Assembly (NCBI RefSeq): GCF_029961145.1
Contig: NZ_JASBRG010000001.1
Span: forward strand, 62,001 to 126,000
Length of the DNA stretch: 64,000 nt
From: Pinibacter soli
Lineage (GTDB): Bacteria; Bacteroidota; Bacteroidia; Chitinophagales; Chitinophagaceae
Direction of reading: 5' to 3'
The position numbers were made by a program, and so were the translations under genes. Below, in pieces: positions 1 through 8,566 of this stretch. The notes under the pieces are model-generated. The model saw only the letters and a list, made by a program, of their open reading frames with translations, was not told the origin of the DNA and made no database searches. Position 1 is the stretch's first letter, and each line of letters begins with the position of its first letter.

Positions 1-1703
1 CCCAAACCATACACAGGTTTTACAATGATGGCATCATATAATTCATCGATGTACCATTTGTTGGCCAATACTTTTCCAAAACCCTGAGGGTCTTCAACAT
101 CTGCTTTCTTAGCAAATTTTGACCAAGCTGTAACAACTACGATAACGATCAATAATGTAGATATACCAGTTAGCATCCATTCTGTGTTATGTTCCAATGG
201 ATGGTTCCCCAATACTTTCTTAGACTCAGCGAAGATTGGAGAAAGGAAATTATCCAAAGCGTGTGCATCTGGTTTTATGAATTCAGGAATGCCAACATAA
301 CCGCCTGCAAATGCCAGTACAGCCAAAATGATCAATGGAATGGTAATCGCTGCAGGACTTTCATGCAAGTGATGCTCCTGGTCATGTGTACCGCGGAAAG
401 AACCTTTGAAAGTAGTCGCATACAAGCGGAACATATAAAATGCAGTAAGCAATGCGCCAAACAGGCCAATGCAGTACATTACAGGACTTTCACTGAATGT
501 ATGCGCCAATATTTCGTCCTTTGAAAAGAAGCCTGAAAAACCAGGAATACCAGCAATTGCCAAACATCCGATCAGGAATGTGATGTGCGTTACAGGCATG
601 TATTTTCCTAAACCACCCATTTTACGAATGTCCTGTTCGCCACCCATCGCGTGGATAACACTACCAGAACCAAGGAACAACAAGGCTTTGAAGAAAGCGT
701 GTGTCATTACATGGAAAACCGCACCTGTGTAAGCTCCTACTCCAAGGGCAAGGAACATATAACCCAGTTGACTTACGGTAGAATATGCCAATACTTTTTT
801 AATATCGTTTTGCTTTAATGCTATTGTTGCAGCAAATACAGCTGTTGCTAAACCAATAACTGCCACTATATGCATCGTAACATGCGCATGAGAATACAAT
901 ATGTTACTACGGGCAATCATATAAATACCTGCCGTAACCATCGTTGCAGCGTGGATGAGTGCAGATACAGGAGTAGGACCCGCCATCGCGTCCGGTAACC
1001 ATGTGTATAAAGGTATCTGTGCACTTTTACCGGTAGCACCAACAAACAACAGTAATGTGATAACTACCAGATCAGTTGTGCTGAACTTATTTAAGCTTGA
1101 GAAAACATCGGTATAGTTTACCGATCCGACTTTTGAAATGATCCAGAAGATAGCGATCAAAAAGCCAAGGTCGCCAATACGGTTCATGATGAACGCTTTG
1201 TTCGCGGCATTTGTATAAGGAATGCTTTTGAACCAGTAACCGATCAGCAAGTAAGAACATAAACCTACGCCTTCCCAACCGATGAACATGATCACATAGT
1301 TTGCGCCCAACACCAGCAAAAGCATAGAGAACACAAACAAGTTGAGGTAAGCGAAATATCTTGCGAAGTGCTGGCTCTCTTCTTCATGCATGTAAGAGGT
1401 AGAGTAAAGATGTATCAGAAAACCAACGCCGGTAATGATAAGAAGGAATAAAGAAGAAAGCTGGTCGACCTGGAACGCAAACGGGATGGCAAATTTTCCA
1501 AGATTGATGAATTCAAAGTAGCTCACAACACCTGTGTGTCCGGCTTTAACATCAAAGAACACAATAAGGCTCACAATGAAAGACGCCAGGATGCTGCCAC
1601 TGCCAATGATTCCCACCAATGATTTGTTTAGATAGTTTCTACACAAACCATTTAACAAAAATCCTACGAGCGGAAATAGTGGTACTAAGTAAATTAAGTT
1701 CAT
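1..1703 (-). CDS. nuoL: NADH-quinone oxidoreductase subunit L (partial, C-terminus outside window)
   Basis: This is the large antiporter-like membrane subunit of respiratory complex I, thought to carry one of the proton channels. About 567 codons are visible and the frame runs off the left edge. The start is the ATG at 1703 (MNLIYLVPLFPLVGF). Family landmarks are visible: the GWEGVGLCSYLLIGYW segment, the stretch GKSAQIPLYTWLPDAMAGP followed by TPVSALIHAATMVTAGIY, and the THAFFKALLFL helix. The protein is hydrophobic throughout. It is the last visible gene of the nuo operon, 90 bases after nuoK; nuoM and nuoN would be expected beyond the edge. Confidence 0.97.
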   Translation of the reverse strand, partial: MNLIYLVPLFPLVGFLLNGLCRNYLNKSLVGIIGSGSILASFIVSLIVFFDVKAGHTGVVSYFEFINLGKFAIPFAFQVDQLSSLFLLIITGVGFLIHLYSTSYMHEEESQHFARYFAYLNLFVFSMLLLVLGANYVIMFIGWEGVGLCSYLLIGYWFKSIPYTNAANKAFIMNRIGDLGFLIAIFWIISKVGSVNYTDVFSSLNKFSTTDLVVITLLLFVGATGKSAQIPLYTWLPDAMAGPTPVSALIHAATMVTAGIYMIARSNILYSHAHVTMHIVAVIGLATAVFAATIALKQNDIKKVLAYSTVSQLGYMFLALGVGAYTGAVFHVMTHAFFKALLFLGSGSVIHAMGGEQDIRKMGGLGKYMPVTHITFLIGCLAIAGIPGFSGFFSKDEILAHTFSESPVMYCIGLFGALLTAFYMFRLYATTFKGSFRGTHDQEHHLHESPAAITIPLIILAVLAFAGGYVGIPEFIKPDAHALDNFLSPIFAESKKVLGNHPLEHNTEWMLTGISTLLIVIVVVTAWSKFAKKADVEDPQGFGKVLANKWYIDELYDAIIVKPVYGL

Positions 1704-1708
1704 ACTAT

Positions 1709-1803
1709 AAAAAGTCTAAAAAGAAAAAATTAAAAAGAAAAACAACTCGGCATTCTCGCCTGTCTGTACCTTTTATTTTTTACTTTTTATTTTTTAGTTT
1801 TTA
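1709..1803. repeat. A-rich word inverted repeat between nuoK and nuoL
   Basis: The left arm (1709-1743) is made of AAAAAGTC/AAAAAGAAAAA words and the right arm (1769-1803) of their complement (TTTTTACTTTTTATTTTTT). Together they can form an imperfect AT-only stem around a GC-richer loop (cattctcgcctgtctg). The right arm overlaps the last codons of nuoK. It is one of the intergenic word-repeat family found throughout the window. Confidence 0.6.
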
Positions 1804-2132
1804 AGTCTGTTTAAGAAATTAACGTCTACAGAATGCGTATTTCTGTACATCATCACTATAATCGCCAATCCCACACTTACTTCTGCTGCTGCAACCACCA
1901 TGATAAAAAATACAAACAACTGTCCATCGATACCCGATGTTACTGCTTTTGCAGGATTCGCCAGATAGGCCATGTGAAACATTTTTGAAAATGCCACCAG
2001 CAACAAGTTTACCGCGTTCAGCATTATCTCAATGCACATGAAAATGATAATTGCATTGCGACGAGTCAATACTCCCGTAATTCCAATACAGAACAATGCA
2101 ATAGCTGTGATGATGTAATAATTTATCGGCAT
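1794..2132 (-). CDS. nuoK: NADH-quinone oxidoreductase subunit K
   Basis: This 112-residue protein is the small three-helix membrane subunit of complex I, in the proton-translocating arm. The sequence shows three hydrophobic helices and the family segments [28 protein letters not shown] (helix 2, with the conserved Glu in CIEIMLN) and [13 protein letters not shown] (helix 3, second conserved Glu). Length fits the family (about 100 residues). It lies between nuoJ and nuoL in the usual order. The 213-base gap to nuoJ is filled by a nested inverted repeat rather than a gene. Confidence 0.97.
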   Translation of the reverse strand: MPINYYIITAIALFCIGITGVLTRRNAIIIFMCIEIMLNAVNLLLVAFSKMFHMAYLANPAKAVTSGIDGQLFVFFIMVVAAAEVSVGLAIIVMMYRNTHSVDVNFLNRLKN

Positions 2133-2140
2133 GTGATTAA

Positions 2141-2344
2141 TTAGATAATTTGAAAATTAACGGAACGCAGATTTTCATGATTTTGATGATTAGTATTGAT
2201 CTTAAAAAAAATCATCTCTTCACAAACATCTCATTCCATTTTCTAATTCAAATTTTATTTATTCAAAAAATTTAATCTTAATAATCATGAGAATCTTGAA
2301 AATCTGCGTTCCTTCTCTCGTTTTCAAATTCCCACATTTTCAAA
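2141..2344. repeat. Nested inverted repeat (nuoJ-nuoK gap)
   Basis: The outer arms are TTTGAAAA words (left near 2146-2158, right 2322-2344). The inner arms are a 30-base pair, left 2162-2191 and right 2283-2312, beginning GGAACGCAGATTTTCA and differing at only about three positions. The inner word recurs at 18441-18475 and 51758-51843, so two different repeat families are nested here. No coding capacity is visible. Confidence 0.75.
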
Positions 2345-2845
2345 TTATTCCTTCTTTCCAATGACAACCGCACCAACCATCGCACTCAGGAACAGCACAC
2401 TGCTTATTTCAAAGGGAAGTACGTAGTCATTAAACAAAGCAGTACCCAGGTTCTTGATCAATCCTATATCACCGCCGGCCAATTGTGCAGCTTGCGTTTT
2501 AGCTTCGGCGTTTTTAATAGCCGCTACTATGACAAGGAACAAACATAGGCCCGCTATAAAACCTGCGAACTTTAATATTTTACTTTTTTGTGGTTCAACC
2601 TCCGCATTGAGGTTCATCAACATGATCACGAAAAGGAACAACACCATGATGGCACCTGCATACACGATGATGTTTACGATGGCGAGAAACTGCGCATTTA
2701 ATAGAATGTAATGGCCGGAGATGGCAAAGAAGGTAACAATCAGGCAAAGCACACTGTAAACAGGGTTTTTGCTAAGCACAACTCCCAGTGCACTTCCCAG
2801 GGCCAGCACCGTTAAAATCCAAAATAATATTTGCGAAATATTCAT
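2345..2845 (-). CDS. nuoJ: NADH-quinone oxidoreductase subunit J
   Basis: This is a membrane subunit of complex I, 166 residues from the ATG at 2845 (MNISQILFWILTVLALGSA). A TTG three codons upstream is open but is formed by the repeat arm, so the ATG is preferred. Five hydrophobic helices are visible, with family motifs KNPVYSVLCLIVTFFAISG, LNAQFLAIVNIIVYAGAIMV and LFLFVIMLMNLN. It sits between nuoI and nuoK in the conserved order. The C-terminus ends after SAMVGAVVIGKKE, typical for the family. Confidence 0.96.
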   Translation of the reverse strand: MNISQILFWILTVLALGSALGVVLSKNPVYSVLCLIVTFFAISGHYILLNAQFLAIVNIIVYAGAIMVLFLFVIMLMNLNAEVEPQKSKILKFAGFIAGLCLFLVIVAAIKNAEAKTQAAQLAGGDIGLIKNLGTALFNDYVLPFEISSVLFLSAMVGAVVIGKKE

Positions 2846-2852
2846 ACTGTTC

Positions 2853-3012
2853 AATTTGAAAATTTGAAAATTTGAAAATTTGAAAATGACGGTTGGACGC
2901 TCTCAAAAAATTCAACTTTCCAATTTCCTTTACGTAAATAAATTCTGTCGTATAACATTCAGGGAAGTACCGTTCTCACATTTTCAAATTTTCAAATTCC
3001 CTCATTTTCAAA
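2853..3012. repeat. TTTGAAAA-word inverted repeat (nuoI-nuoJ gap)
   Basis: The left arm (2853-2888) is four tandem TTTGAAAA units ending in TG. The right arm (2978-3012) carries three TTTTCAAA units separated by a short non-repeat piece. The arms run directly from the nuoI stop codon to the nuoJ start region, so the entire gap is arm plus loop. The loop (about 90 bases) shows no gene. Identical words recur in the gaps after nuoE, nuoD and nuoC. Confidence 0.8.
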
Positions 3013-3555
3013 TTAACTCTTCTTCCTATCTCCCAAAGCCTTTGCATACAACTCAGGATCTTTGTTTGGATCAGGAATCAAAAGATCATCTTTCTTATAT
3101 ATAAATTGCGCTCTCGTAAGATTAGATGGAGTAAACGTCTGGCTCAGATAGATCGCATCTTTAGGGCAGGCTTCTTCACAAAGTCCACAGAAAATGCAAC
3201 GCAACATATTGATCTCGTAGCGTGCCGCATATTTTTCTTCCCTGTATAAATGCTCTTCGCCTTTTTTTCTCTCAGCTGCCTCCATTGTAATGGCTTCAGC
3301 CGGACAAGCTACAGCGCAAAGTCCGCAGGCTGTACATCTTTCACGACCCTGTTCATCTCTGTTTAAAATGTGCAGACCGCGAAACACAGAACTGAATTCC
3401 CTTGTTTGTTCAGGGTATTTGATAGTAGGCTTTTTCCTAAAGAAGTGCTTAATGGTAATCATCATGCCTTTGGCAATTTCCCAGAGATAGATTTTCTCCA
3501 GAAACGTCATTGGCTTACGATCAACCGGTTTTACCCTGTTAGTTAATGATTGCAT
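3013..3555 (-). CDS. nuoI: NADH-quinone oxidoreductase subunit I
   Basis: This 180-residue subunit carries the two 4Fe-4S clusters (N6a, N6b) linking the peripheral arm of complex I to the quinone site. Two ferredoxin motifs are complete: Cys74, 77, 80, 84 (CTACGLCAVACP) and Cys120, 123, 126, 130 (CIFCGLCEEACP). The start is the ATG at 3555. It lies 52 bases after nuoH in the operon. Length matches bacterial NuoI (about 160-180). Confidence 0.97.
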   Translation of the reverse strand: MQSLTNRVKPVDRKPMTFLEKIYLWEIAKGMMITIKHFFRKKPTIKYPEQTREFSSVFRGLHILNRDEQGRERCTACGLCAVACPAEAITMEAAERKKGEEHLYREEKYAARYEINMLRCIFCGLCEEACPKDAIYLSQTFTPSNLTRAQFIYKKDDLLIPDPNKDPELYAKALGDRKKS

Positions 3556-3607
3556 GATCTATAATTTCATACGCAACGATAATGCTGCGCAAATATATTT
3601 TTTTAAG

Positions 3608-4672
3608 TTAAAAATGCCAGTTGTTGTACTTTAATAATGCTACAACCGCCGTAATCACCATGTTTGCCAATGCTAATGGAATAAGGCCTTTCCAGCCCAG
3701 ATTCATCAATTGGTCATAACGGAAGCGTGGCACTGTCCAACGGATCCACATGAAAATAAATATTCCAGTTATTACTTTCCCCATCAAAAAGAATACTTGC
3801 AAGAATGCGGCCCAGTTGCCCCATATGTCATATAAATGGGCATCATTTACAAACGGAATATCATACCCGCCCCAGTACAAAGTCGCCATGATGACACAGC
3901 TAATGAACATGTTCACGTATTCTGCGAACAGGTAAAAACCAAGTTTCATTGAAGAATACTCCTGGTGATAACCAAAGTTCAATTCGCTCTCAGCCTCAGG
4001 CAAGTCAAACGGCGTACGGTTACACTCAGCCAAAGCACACACGAGGAATATGATAAACCCTAGTGGTTGATACCAGATGTTCCAATGGCCGGTAGATTGT
4101 TGCTCTACGATTGTTCTTAAACTTAAAGTACCTGTTAGCATCAGCAATGCGATCAAAGAAAGACCCATTGCCAGTTCATAAGAAATCATCTGAGATGCAC
4201 CGCGCAATGCAGCCATCAAAGAGAATTTGTTATTACTTGCCCAGCCACCGATCATAACTCCGTAAACTCCCAAACTCACCACACCAAACACATACAGAAT
4301 ACCAATGTTAATGTCTGCAATTTGCAAAGGCACTGTTCTGCCCATTATTTCAAGATGTCCGCCCCATGGAATAACGGCACTGGTCATCATTGCCGTTAAC
4401 ATCGCGAGGCCCGGTCCCATCACGAACAAAAACTTGTTGGAAGAATTAGGAATAATCTCTTCTTTCATGAAGAGTTTCATACCATCAGCCAGCGGTTGGA
4501 ACATACCGCCAAAACCTGCTCTGTCCGGTCCAATACGATCCTGAATAAAGGCCGCGACCTTTCTTTCGCCCCATGTTTCATACATCGCAATTACGAGCGA
4601 CGCAACAATCACGATAGAAATTAGTATCGCTTTCTCAATAATTAAAAACCAATCGAAAGATAAGAGTACCAT
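3608..4672 (-). CDS. nuoH: NADH-quinone oxidoreductase subunit H
   Basis: This is the complex I membrane subunit that forms the quinone-binding chamber, 354 residues from the ATG at 4672. Landmarks are GERKVAAFIQDRIGPDRAG near residue 35, the GGMFQPLADGMKLFMKE segment, and the conserved cytoplasmic loop NRTPFDLPEAESELNFGYHQ with its acidic residues, followed by EYSSMKLGFYLFAEYVNM. About eight hydrophobic helices are visible. It follows nuoG in the operon across a 203-base gap containing short-word repeats. Confidence 0.97.
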   Translation of the reverse strand: MVLLSFDWFLIIEKAILISIVIVASLVIAMYETWGERKVAAFIQDRIGPDRAGFGGMFQPLADGMKLFMKEEIIPNSSNKFLFVMGPGLAMLTAMMTSAVIPWGGHLEIMGRTVPLQIADINIGILYVFGVVSLGVYGVMIGGWASNNKFSLMAALRGASQMISYELAMGLSLIALLMLTGTLSLRTIVEQQSTGHWNIWYQPLGFIIFLVCALAECNRTPFDLPEAESELNFGYHQEYSSMKLGFYLFAEYVNMFISCVIMATLYWGGYDIPFVNDAHLYDIWGNWAAFLQVFFLMGKVITGIFIFMWIRWTVPRFRYDQLMNLGWKGLIPLALANMVITAVVALLKYNNWHF

Positions 4673-4684
4673 AATCTTTTATTA

Positions 4685-4872
4685 AGTCAAAAGTCAAAAA
4701 ATCAAAAGTCAAAATTTGGTCGCTGTTCGACTGTTTCGCTTTTTATTTCCAACTCATTTTATGTTATGACTGCTTTTGTAACCAGCGGTAGAATAAAATT
4801 GAACATCGTTGTGTCACACACTTCAGCGAATGTACTTTATTCGCCAACTCTCAACTTTCAATTCTCAACTTC
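4685..4872. repeat. Unmatched word-repeat arms (nuoG-nuoH gap)
   Basis: The left arm (4685-4716) consists of AAAAGTC words. The right arm (about 4844-4872) consists of TCAACTT words, the complement of a different family member (TTGAAAGTTGAGA). The two arms are therefore only partly complementary, unlike most other copies. The loop contains a short hairpin-like piece (gcgaatgtactttattcgc, 4825-4843). No gene is visible. Confidence 0.55.
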
Positions 4873-4875
4873 CTT

Positions 4876-5958
4876 CTACTGCTTTTTAAAATCGTCCGAA
4901 TGTGCCGGACCTTCTATCTCACTCAAATCCACATTGGGATCGTTTACACCACTTACCGTATGGATATCCATTAACAGTTGTGGCTTTCTTCCCATCACTT
5001 TATCGATTGTTTCAGCCGGTTTTGTAATGCCAACATAATGCCCTTGCGAAATCACAGAGTGACGGCTCACTTGAGTTGGACCTTCTATTGTCCAGTCGCT
5101 TACCTTCTTTCTTTCGAAACGACAAGTGTTACATATCCACTCTTCCACTTCACCCCACTCATCTTTGCGTGCCGTTACGCGGAACACTTCGTCACCACGC
5201 ATCCACAAAGTTACTTTACCGCTGCACTTATCGCAACCGCAATGTGCATCCACCGGTTTAGTAAACCAAACACGGTTTTTAAAGCGGAAAGTTTTATCTG
5301 TCAACGCTCCTACCGGGCAAACGTCGATCACGTTTCCGATGAAATCATTGTCTAAAGCCTTCTCAATATAGGTAGCTATTTCGGCATGGTCGCCTCTGTC
5401 GAGTACGCCATGTACGCGTTTGTTAGTCAGTTGGTCGGCTGTGAACACGCAACGGTAGCACAGAATACAACGGGTCATGTGCAGTTGGATGTACGGGCCG
5501 AGATCATGTTTTTCAAATGTCCTTCTTGAAAACTCATAACGGGTGCCTGCTTTACCGTGCTCGTAGCTTAAGTCCTGCAAGTGACATTCACCGGCCTGAT
5601 CGCAGACAGGGCAATCCAGTGGATGGTTCAACAACAAGAACTCTACCACACCTGCTCGTGCATCAATCACTCTTTCGCTGGTAATGTTCTTTACGATCAT
5701 ACCATCCATTACAGTGGTGCGGCAGCTTGCAACGAGTTTAGGCATTGGCCTTGGGTCAGCGGTAGAACCCGCAGCTACTTCTACAAGGCAAGTACGGCAT
5801 TTACCACCACTGCCTTTCAGTTTGCTGTAATAGCACATGGCAGGGGGCGCCACATCACCGCCAATTTTACGTGCAGCATTCAGGATCGTAGTCCCCGGCT
5901 CCACTTCCACGGTGATGTTGTCAATTGTAACCTTAAAAAGTTTTTGTTCTTCAGCCAT
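4876..5958 (-). CDS. nuoG: NADH-quinone oxidoreductase subunit G (short form)
   Basis: This is the iron-sulfur subunit of the complex I peripheral arm. It is 360 residues long, far shorter than the roughly 900-residue proteobacterial form, and lacks the large molybdopterin-oxidoreductase-like domain. Visible in order are a 2Fe-2S ferredoxin domain (Cys42, 54, 57, 79), the His-Cys3 4Fe-4S site (His112, Cys116, 119, 125), a further cluster (Cys164, 167, 170, 214) and a CDKC...CNTC pair near residues 240-275. It ends SDDFKKQ. Short NuoG forms are usual in Bacteroidota, so this is not a truncation. It is separated from nuoF by an inserted four-helix-bundle gene. Confidence 0.95.
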   Translation of the reverse strand: MAEEQKLFKVTIDNITVEVEPGTTILNAARKIGGDVAPPAMCYYSKLKGSGGKCRTCLVEVAAGSTADPRPMPKLVASCRTTVMDGMIVKNITSERVIDARAGVVEFLLLNHPLDCPVCDQAGECHLQDLSYEHGKAGTRYEFSRRTFEKHDLGPYIQLHMTRCILCYRCVFTADQLTNKRVHGVLDRGDHAEIATYIEKALDNDFIGNVIDVCPVGALTDKTFRFKNRVWFTKPVDAHCGCDKCSGKVTLWMRGDEVFRVTARKDEWGEVEEWICNTCRFERKKVSDWTIEGPTQVSRHSVISQGHYVGITKPAETIDKVMGRKPQLLMDIHTVSGVNDPNVDLSEIEGPAHSDDFKKQ

Positions 5959-5963
5959 AATAT

Positions 5964-6474
5964 GTCAATTCAAAATTCAAAAGTTAAAATTCAAAAGCTT
6001 CGCACTCTTTCCTCTTAGTTCCGAATTTTTACTTTTTACTTTCTTTCGAGTTAATAATAACGGAAGCTATGATCTTTGAAATTTCATTCGCTTCTTCGAT
6101 CAGTTCATTGACCCTGTCTTTTTGAACTGTTATAGTATCCCTTATTAAACACAGCCAATATTTAGTTTCGTTGGCTGACTTTAATGCTATAGAATAATAA
6201 TTCTGCCAATCCTTTTTTGTGCTTCCCGCCTTCCCTTCTATAACATTCGCTCCAATAGAAGTTGCACTTCTCACCAATTGATTAAATAAAGAACTAAACA
6301 CGTTTTCATACTCAAAGTCTTTTACAAAAAGTATGACCTCCTTCGAAAAATAAAAACATCTATGTCGGATATTATAGGGCTTACTATCTTCCTCTGACAA
6401 TCCACTCAATATTTCATCGCTCCTATACTCGGGAATCTCCAACTTTTGACTTTTTAATTTTGACTTTTAACTTA
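5964..6474. repeat. Inverted-repeat arms enclosing the four-helix-bundle gene
   Basis: The left arm (5964-6000) is built of AATTCAAAAGTTAAAATTCA words and the right arm (6442-6474) of CTTTTGACTTTTTAATTTTG words. Over 27 bases the arms pair with about four mismatches. Between them lies the four-helix-bundle gene, and each arm runs into coding sequence: the right arm overlaps the stop of nuoF, and a second TTTTTACTTT stretch (6024-6046) encodes the last residues of the four-helix protein. In transcripts the arms would place the whole gene in the loop of a stem between nuoF and nuoG. Confidence 0.6.
6029..6442 (-). CDS. Four-helix-bundle protein (23S rRNA intervening-sequence family)
   Basis: The predicted product has 137 residues. 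The central part matches the four helix bundle / S23 family found in intervening sequences of bacterial 23S rRNA: FNQLVRSATSIGANVIEG, then STKKDWQNYYSIALKSA and NETKYWLCLIRDT. No catalytic residues are known for the family and its molecular role is unsettled. No ATG is available; the frame opens just after the nuoF stop, and the first plausible start is the TTG at 6442 (LEIPEYRSDE). The gene interrupts the conserved nuoF-nuoG order and is enclosed by AT-rich inverted arms. It is inferred to be an inserted element cargo rather than a complex I subunit. Confidence 0.85.
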   Translation of the reverse strand: MEIPEYRSDEILSGLSEEDSKPYNIRHRCFYFSKEVILFVKDFEYENVFSSLFNQLVRSATSIGANVIEGKAGSTKKDWQNYYSIALKSANETKYWLCLIRDTITVQKDRVNELIEEANEISKIIASVIINSKESKK

Positions 6475-7819
6475 CTACAACCTCGCGGGCATCCGCATAG
6501 TGTGCCAGCCCGTAATTTTGCGTGAGGCAAAGTTCTGGATTGTTTACATGCCACTCAAACTCGTCTCTGAAATGTCTTATCGCGGCAGCTACTGGCCATG
6601 CGGCGGCGTCGCCGAGTGGGCAGATGGTGTTGCCTTCGATCTTTCTTTGGATGTCCCAGAGAAGATCGATGTCGCTCATTTTGCCTTTGCCGGTTTCGAT
6701 GTTCTTAAGAATTTTTTCCATCCAGCCTGTTCCTTCGCGGCACGGAGAACACTGTCCGCAGCTTTCATGACGATAGAAGCGAGCTAATGTCAATGTATGT
6801 TTTACCACGCACTGATCTTCGTCCAGCACGATGAATCCACCGGACCCCATCATCGAACCGGTAGCAAAGCCACCGTCGCTGAGACTTTCGTAGTTCATCA
6901 TTCTTTGTTCGCCTTTCGCTGTCTTGAACAACAGGTTAGCAGGCAAGATAGGAACGGAAGATCCGCCCGGGATACAAGCTTTTAATCTTTTTCCGTTTGG
7001 AATTCCACCACAATATTCGTCGCTGTATACAAATTCTTCCACGCTGATGGTCATATCAATTTCATAAACACCAGGTTTGTTGATATTACCGCAGGCAGAG
7101 ATCAATTTTGTTCCGGTTGATTTACCAACACCAATTTTCGAATACTCTTCGCCACCCATATTGATGACCGGAACAACAGCAGCTAAAGTTTCTACGTTGT
7201 TCACTACGGTTGGTCTGTCCCACACGCCCTTCACGGCAGGGAACGGTGGCTTAATACGAGGGTTGCCGCGTTTCCCTTCCAGGCTCTCAATCAGTGCAGT
7301 TTCTTCACCACAGATATAAGCGCCTGCTCCACGTTGTACATAAATTTCACAATCGAAGCCACTGCCCTGTATATTTTTTCCCAACCAGCCATTTGCTTTT
7401 GCTTCATTGATTGCTTGTTCAAGAATATCAGGGATCCATGCGTATTCACCGCGGATATATATGTATGTTGCATTAGAGCCTAATGCAAAAGATGCTACGA
7501 TCAATCCTTCTATTAAAAGATGCGGCAGGAATTCCATCAGGTACCTGTCTTTGAAGGTACCCGGCTCGCTCTCATCTGCATTACACACAAGGTGACGCGG
7601 AACGCCTTCTGGCTTGGCAATAAAGCTCCATTTCATACCTGCAGGGAAACCAGCACCACCACGACCGCGAAGTCCGCTCTTTTTCACTTCTTCCACGATA
7701 TCGGCGGGAGACATTTTCAACGCCTTTTCCACGCTACGGTAACCACCTTCGCGACGGTAAACATCGTAATAACGAATTCCCTCAACATGTGCTTTGTCTA
7801 ATAAAAGTTTTACTCCCAT
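6467..7819 (-). CDS. nuoF: NADH-quinone oxidoreductase subunit F
   Basis: This 450-residue protein is the NADH-oxidising flavoprotein subunit of complex I. The glycine-rich NADH/FMN site GLRGRGGAGFPAGMKW is at residues 49-64, followed by CNADESEPGTFKDR. The 4Fe-4S (N3) ligands are Cys354, 357 and 360 (SCGQCSPCREGTGW) and Cys400 (TICPLGDAAAWP). The start is the ATG at 7819. It follows nuoE after 86 bases. Its stop codon lies inside the inverted-repeat arm that precedes the four-helix-bundle gene. Confidence 0.97.
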   Translation of the reverse strand: MGVKLLLDKAHVEGIRYYDVYRREGGYRSVEKALKMSPADIVEEVKKSGLRGRGGAGFPAGMKWSFIAKPEGVPRHLVCNADESEPGTFKDRYLMEFLPHLLIEGLIVASFALGSNATYIYIRGEYAWIPDILEQAINEAKANGWLGKNIQGSGFDCEIYVQRGAGAYICGEETALIESLEGKRGNPRIKPPFPAVKGVWDRPTVVNNVETLAAVVPVINMGGEEYSKIGVGKSTGTKLISACGNINKPGVYEIDMTISVEEFVYSDEYCGGIPNGKRLKACIPGGSSVPILPANLLFKTAKGEQRMMNYESLSDGGFATGSMMGSGGFIVLDEDQCVVKHTLTLARFYRHESCGQCSPCREGTGWMEKILKNIETGKGKMSDIDLLWDIQRKIEGNTICPLGDAAAWPVAAAIRHFRDEFEWHVNNPELCLTQNYGLAHYADAREVVVS

Positions 7820-7905
7820 ATCTGTAAAGCTTGCGCTTTTTAATAGTTCTGATCTGTTTTGTCGATGCGTAAATCTCTTTCCCGCTTAAATGCGACCGCG
7901 GTTCT

Positions 7906-8403
7906 TTAGTTGTTCGCGGCTGCGTTTCTTCTGCACTCGTCAATTATAGCGTCCACTTTTTCTTTTGTAAGATGTTCGCGATAATGTTTTCCAAGCTGCA
8001 TCATCGGCGCGTAACCGCATGCCCCCAAACATTCTACTGTTTTCAACGTAAACAAACCATCAGAAGTTGTTTCGCCTACTTTAATGCCCAGCTTCTGTTT
8101 GATATATTCTATAATGTCCTCACTTCCACGCACCATGCAGGGGCCGGTTTGGCAAACTTCAAACATATATTTGCCAACAGGTTTTGTATTGTACATGCTG
8201 TAGAAAGTGGCCACCTCGTACACTTCAATTGGTTCGATCTGCAACAGGCCCGCAACATAATCCATCGTTTCTGAACTGAGCCAGCCGAATTGCTCCTGAG
8301 CCAAATGCAACACAGGCAGCAATGCACTCTTTTGTTTCCCATCCGGATAACGTGCAATGATCTCTTTTACTTTCGCCAGCCTCTCTTCTGTAAATTGTGC
8401 CAT
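7906..8403 (-). CDS. nuoE: NADH-quinone oxidoreductase subunit E
   Basis: This 165-residue subunit has a thioredoxin-like fold and carries the 2Fe-2S cluster N1a next to NuoF. The four ligands are visible as Cys84 and Cys89 (VCQTGPCMVRG) and Cys125 and Cys129 (ECLGACGYAPM). The helical N-terminus contains the usual ALLPVLHLAQEQFGWLS segment. The start is the ATG at 8403. It lies between nuoD and nuoF, with a word-repeat hairpin separating it from nuoD. Confidence 0.97.
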   Translation of the reverse strand: MAQFTEERLAKVKEIIARYPDGKQKSALLPVLHLAQEQFGWLSSETMDYVAGLLQIEPIEVYEVATFYSMYNTKPVGKYMFEVCQTGPCMVRGSEDIIEYIKQKLGIKVGETTSDGLFTLKTVECLGACGYAPMMQLGKHYREHLTKEKVDAIIDECRRNAAANN

Positions 8404-8566
8404 GTTAATTTGAAAATTTTAAGATTTGAAAATTTGAAAATGACTGATACAGTCAGGTTTTCTTCATTTCAAACTCAAATATTTTAATAATTGAAAGCTA
8501 TTTATTCATTGGGCGATTTGCAACTTCATTTTCAAATTTTCAAATCACCACATTTTCAAATTGCTT
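8404..8566. repeat. TTTGAAAA-word inverted repeat (nuoD-nuoE gap)
   Basis: The left arm (8404-8441) reads AATTTGAAAATTTTAAGA then two more TTTGAAAA units ending in TG. The right arm (8528-8566) carries three TTTTCAAA units. The arms occupy the gap from the nuoE start to the nuoD stop. The loop is unrelated to those of the other copies. No gene is visible. Confidence 0.75.

Noticed and set aside
2853-3012. CRISPR-like array of regularly spaced TTTGAAAA units
   Set aside because: The units are directly tandem, only eight bases long, and mirrored in a complementary arm; there are no spacers and no cas genes.
4876-5958. Truncated nuoG pseudogene
   Set aside because: All expected cluster ligands are present and the frame is intact; short NuoG proteins are normal in this phylum.
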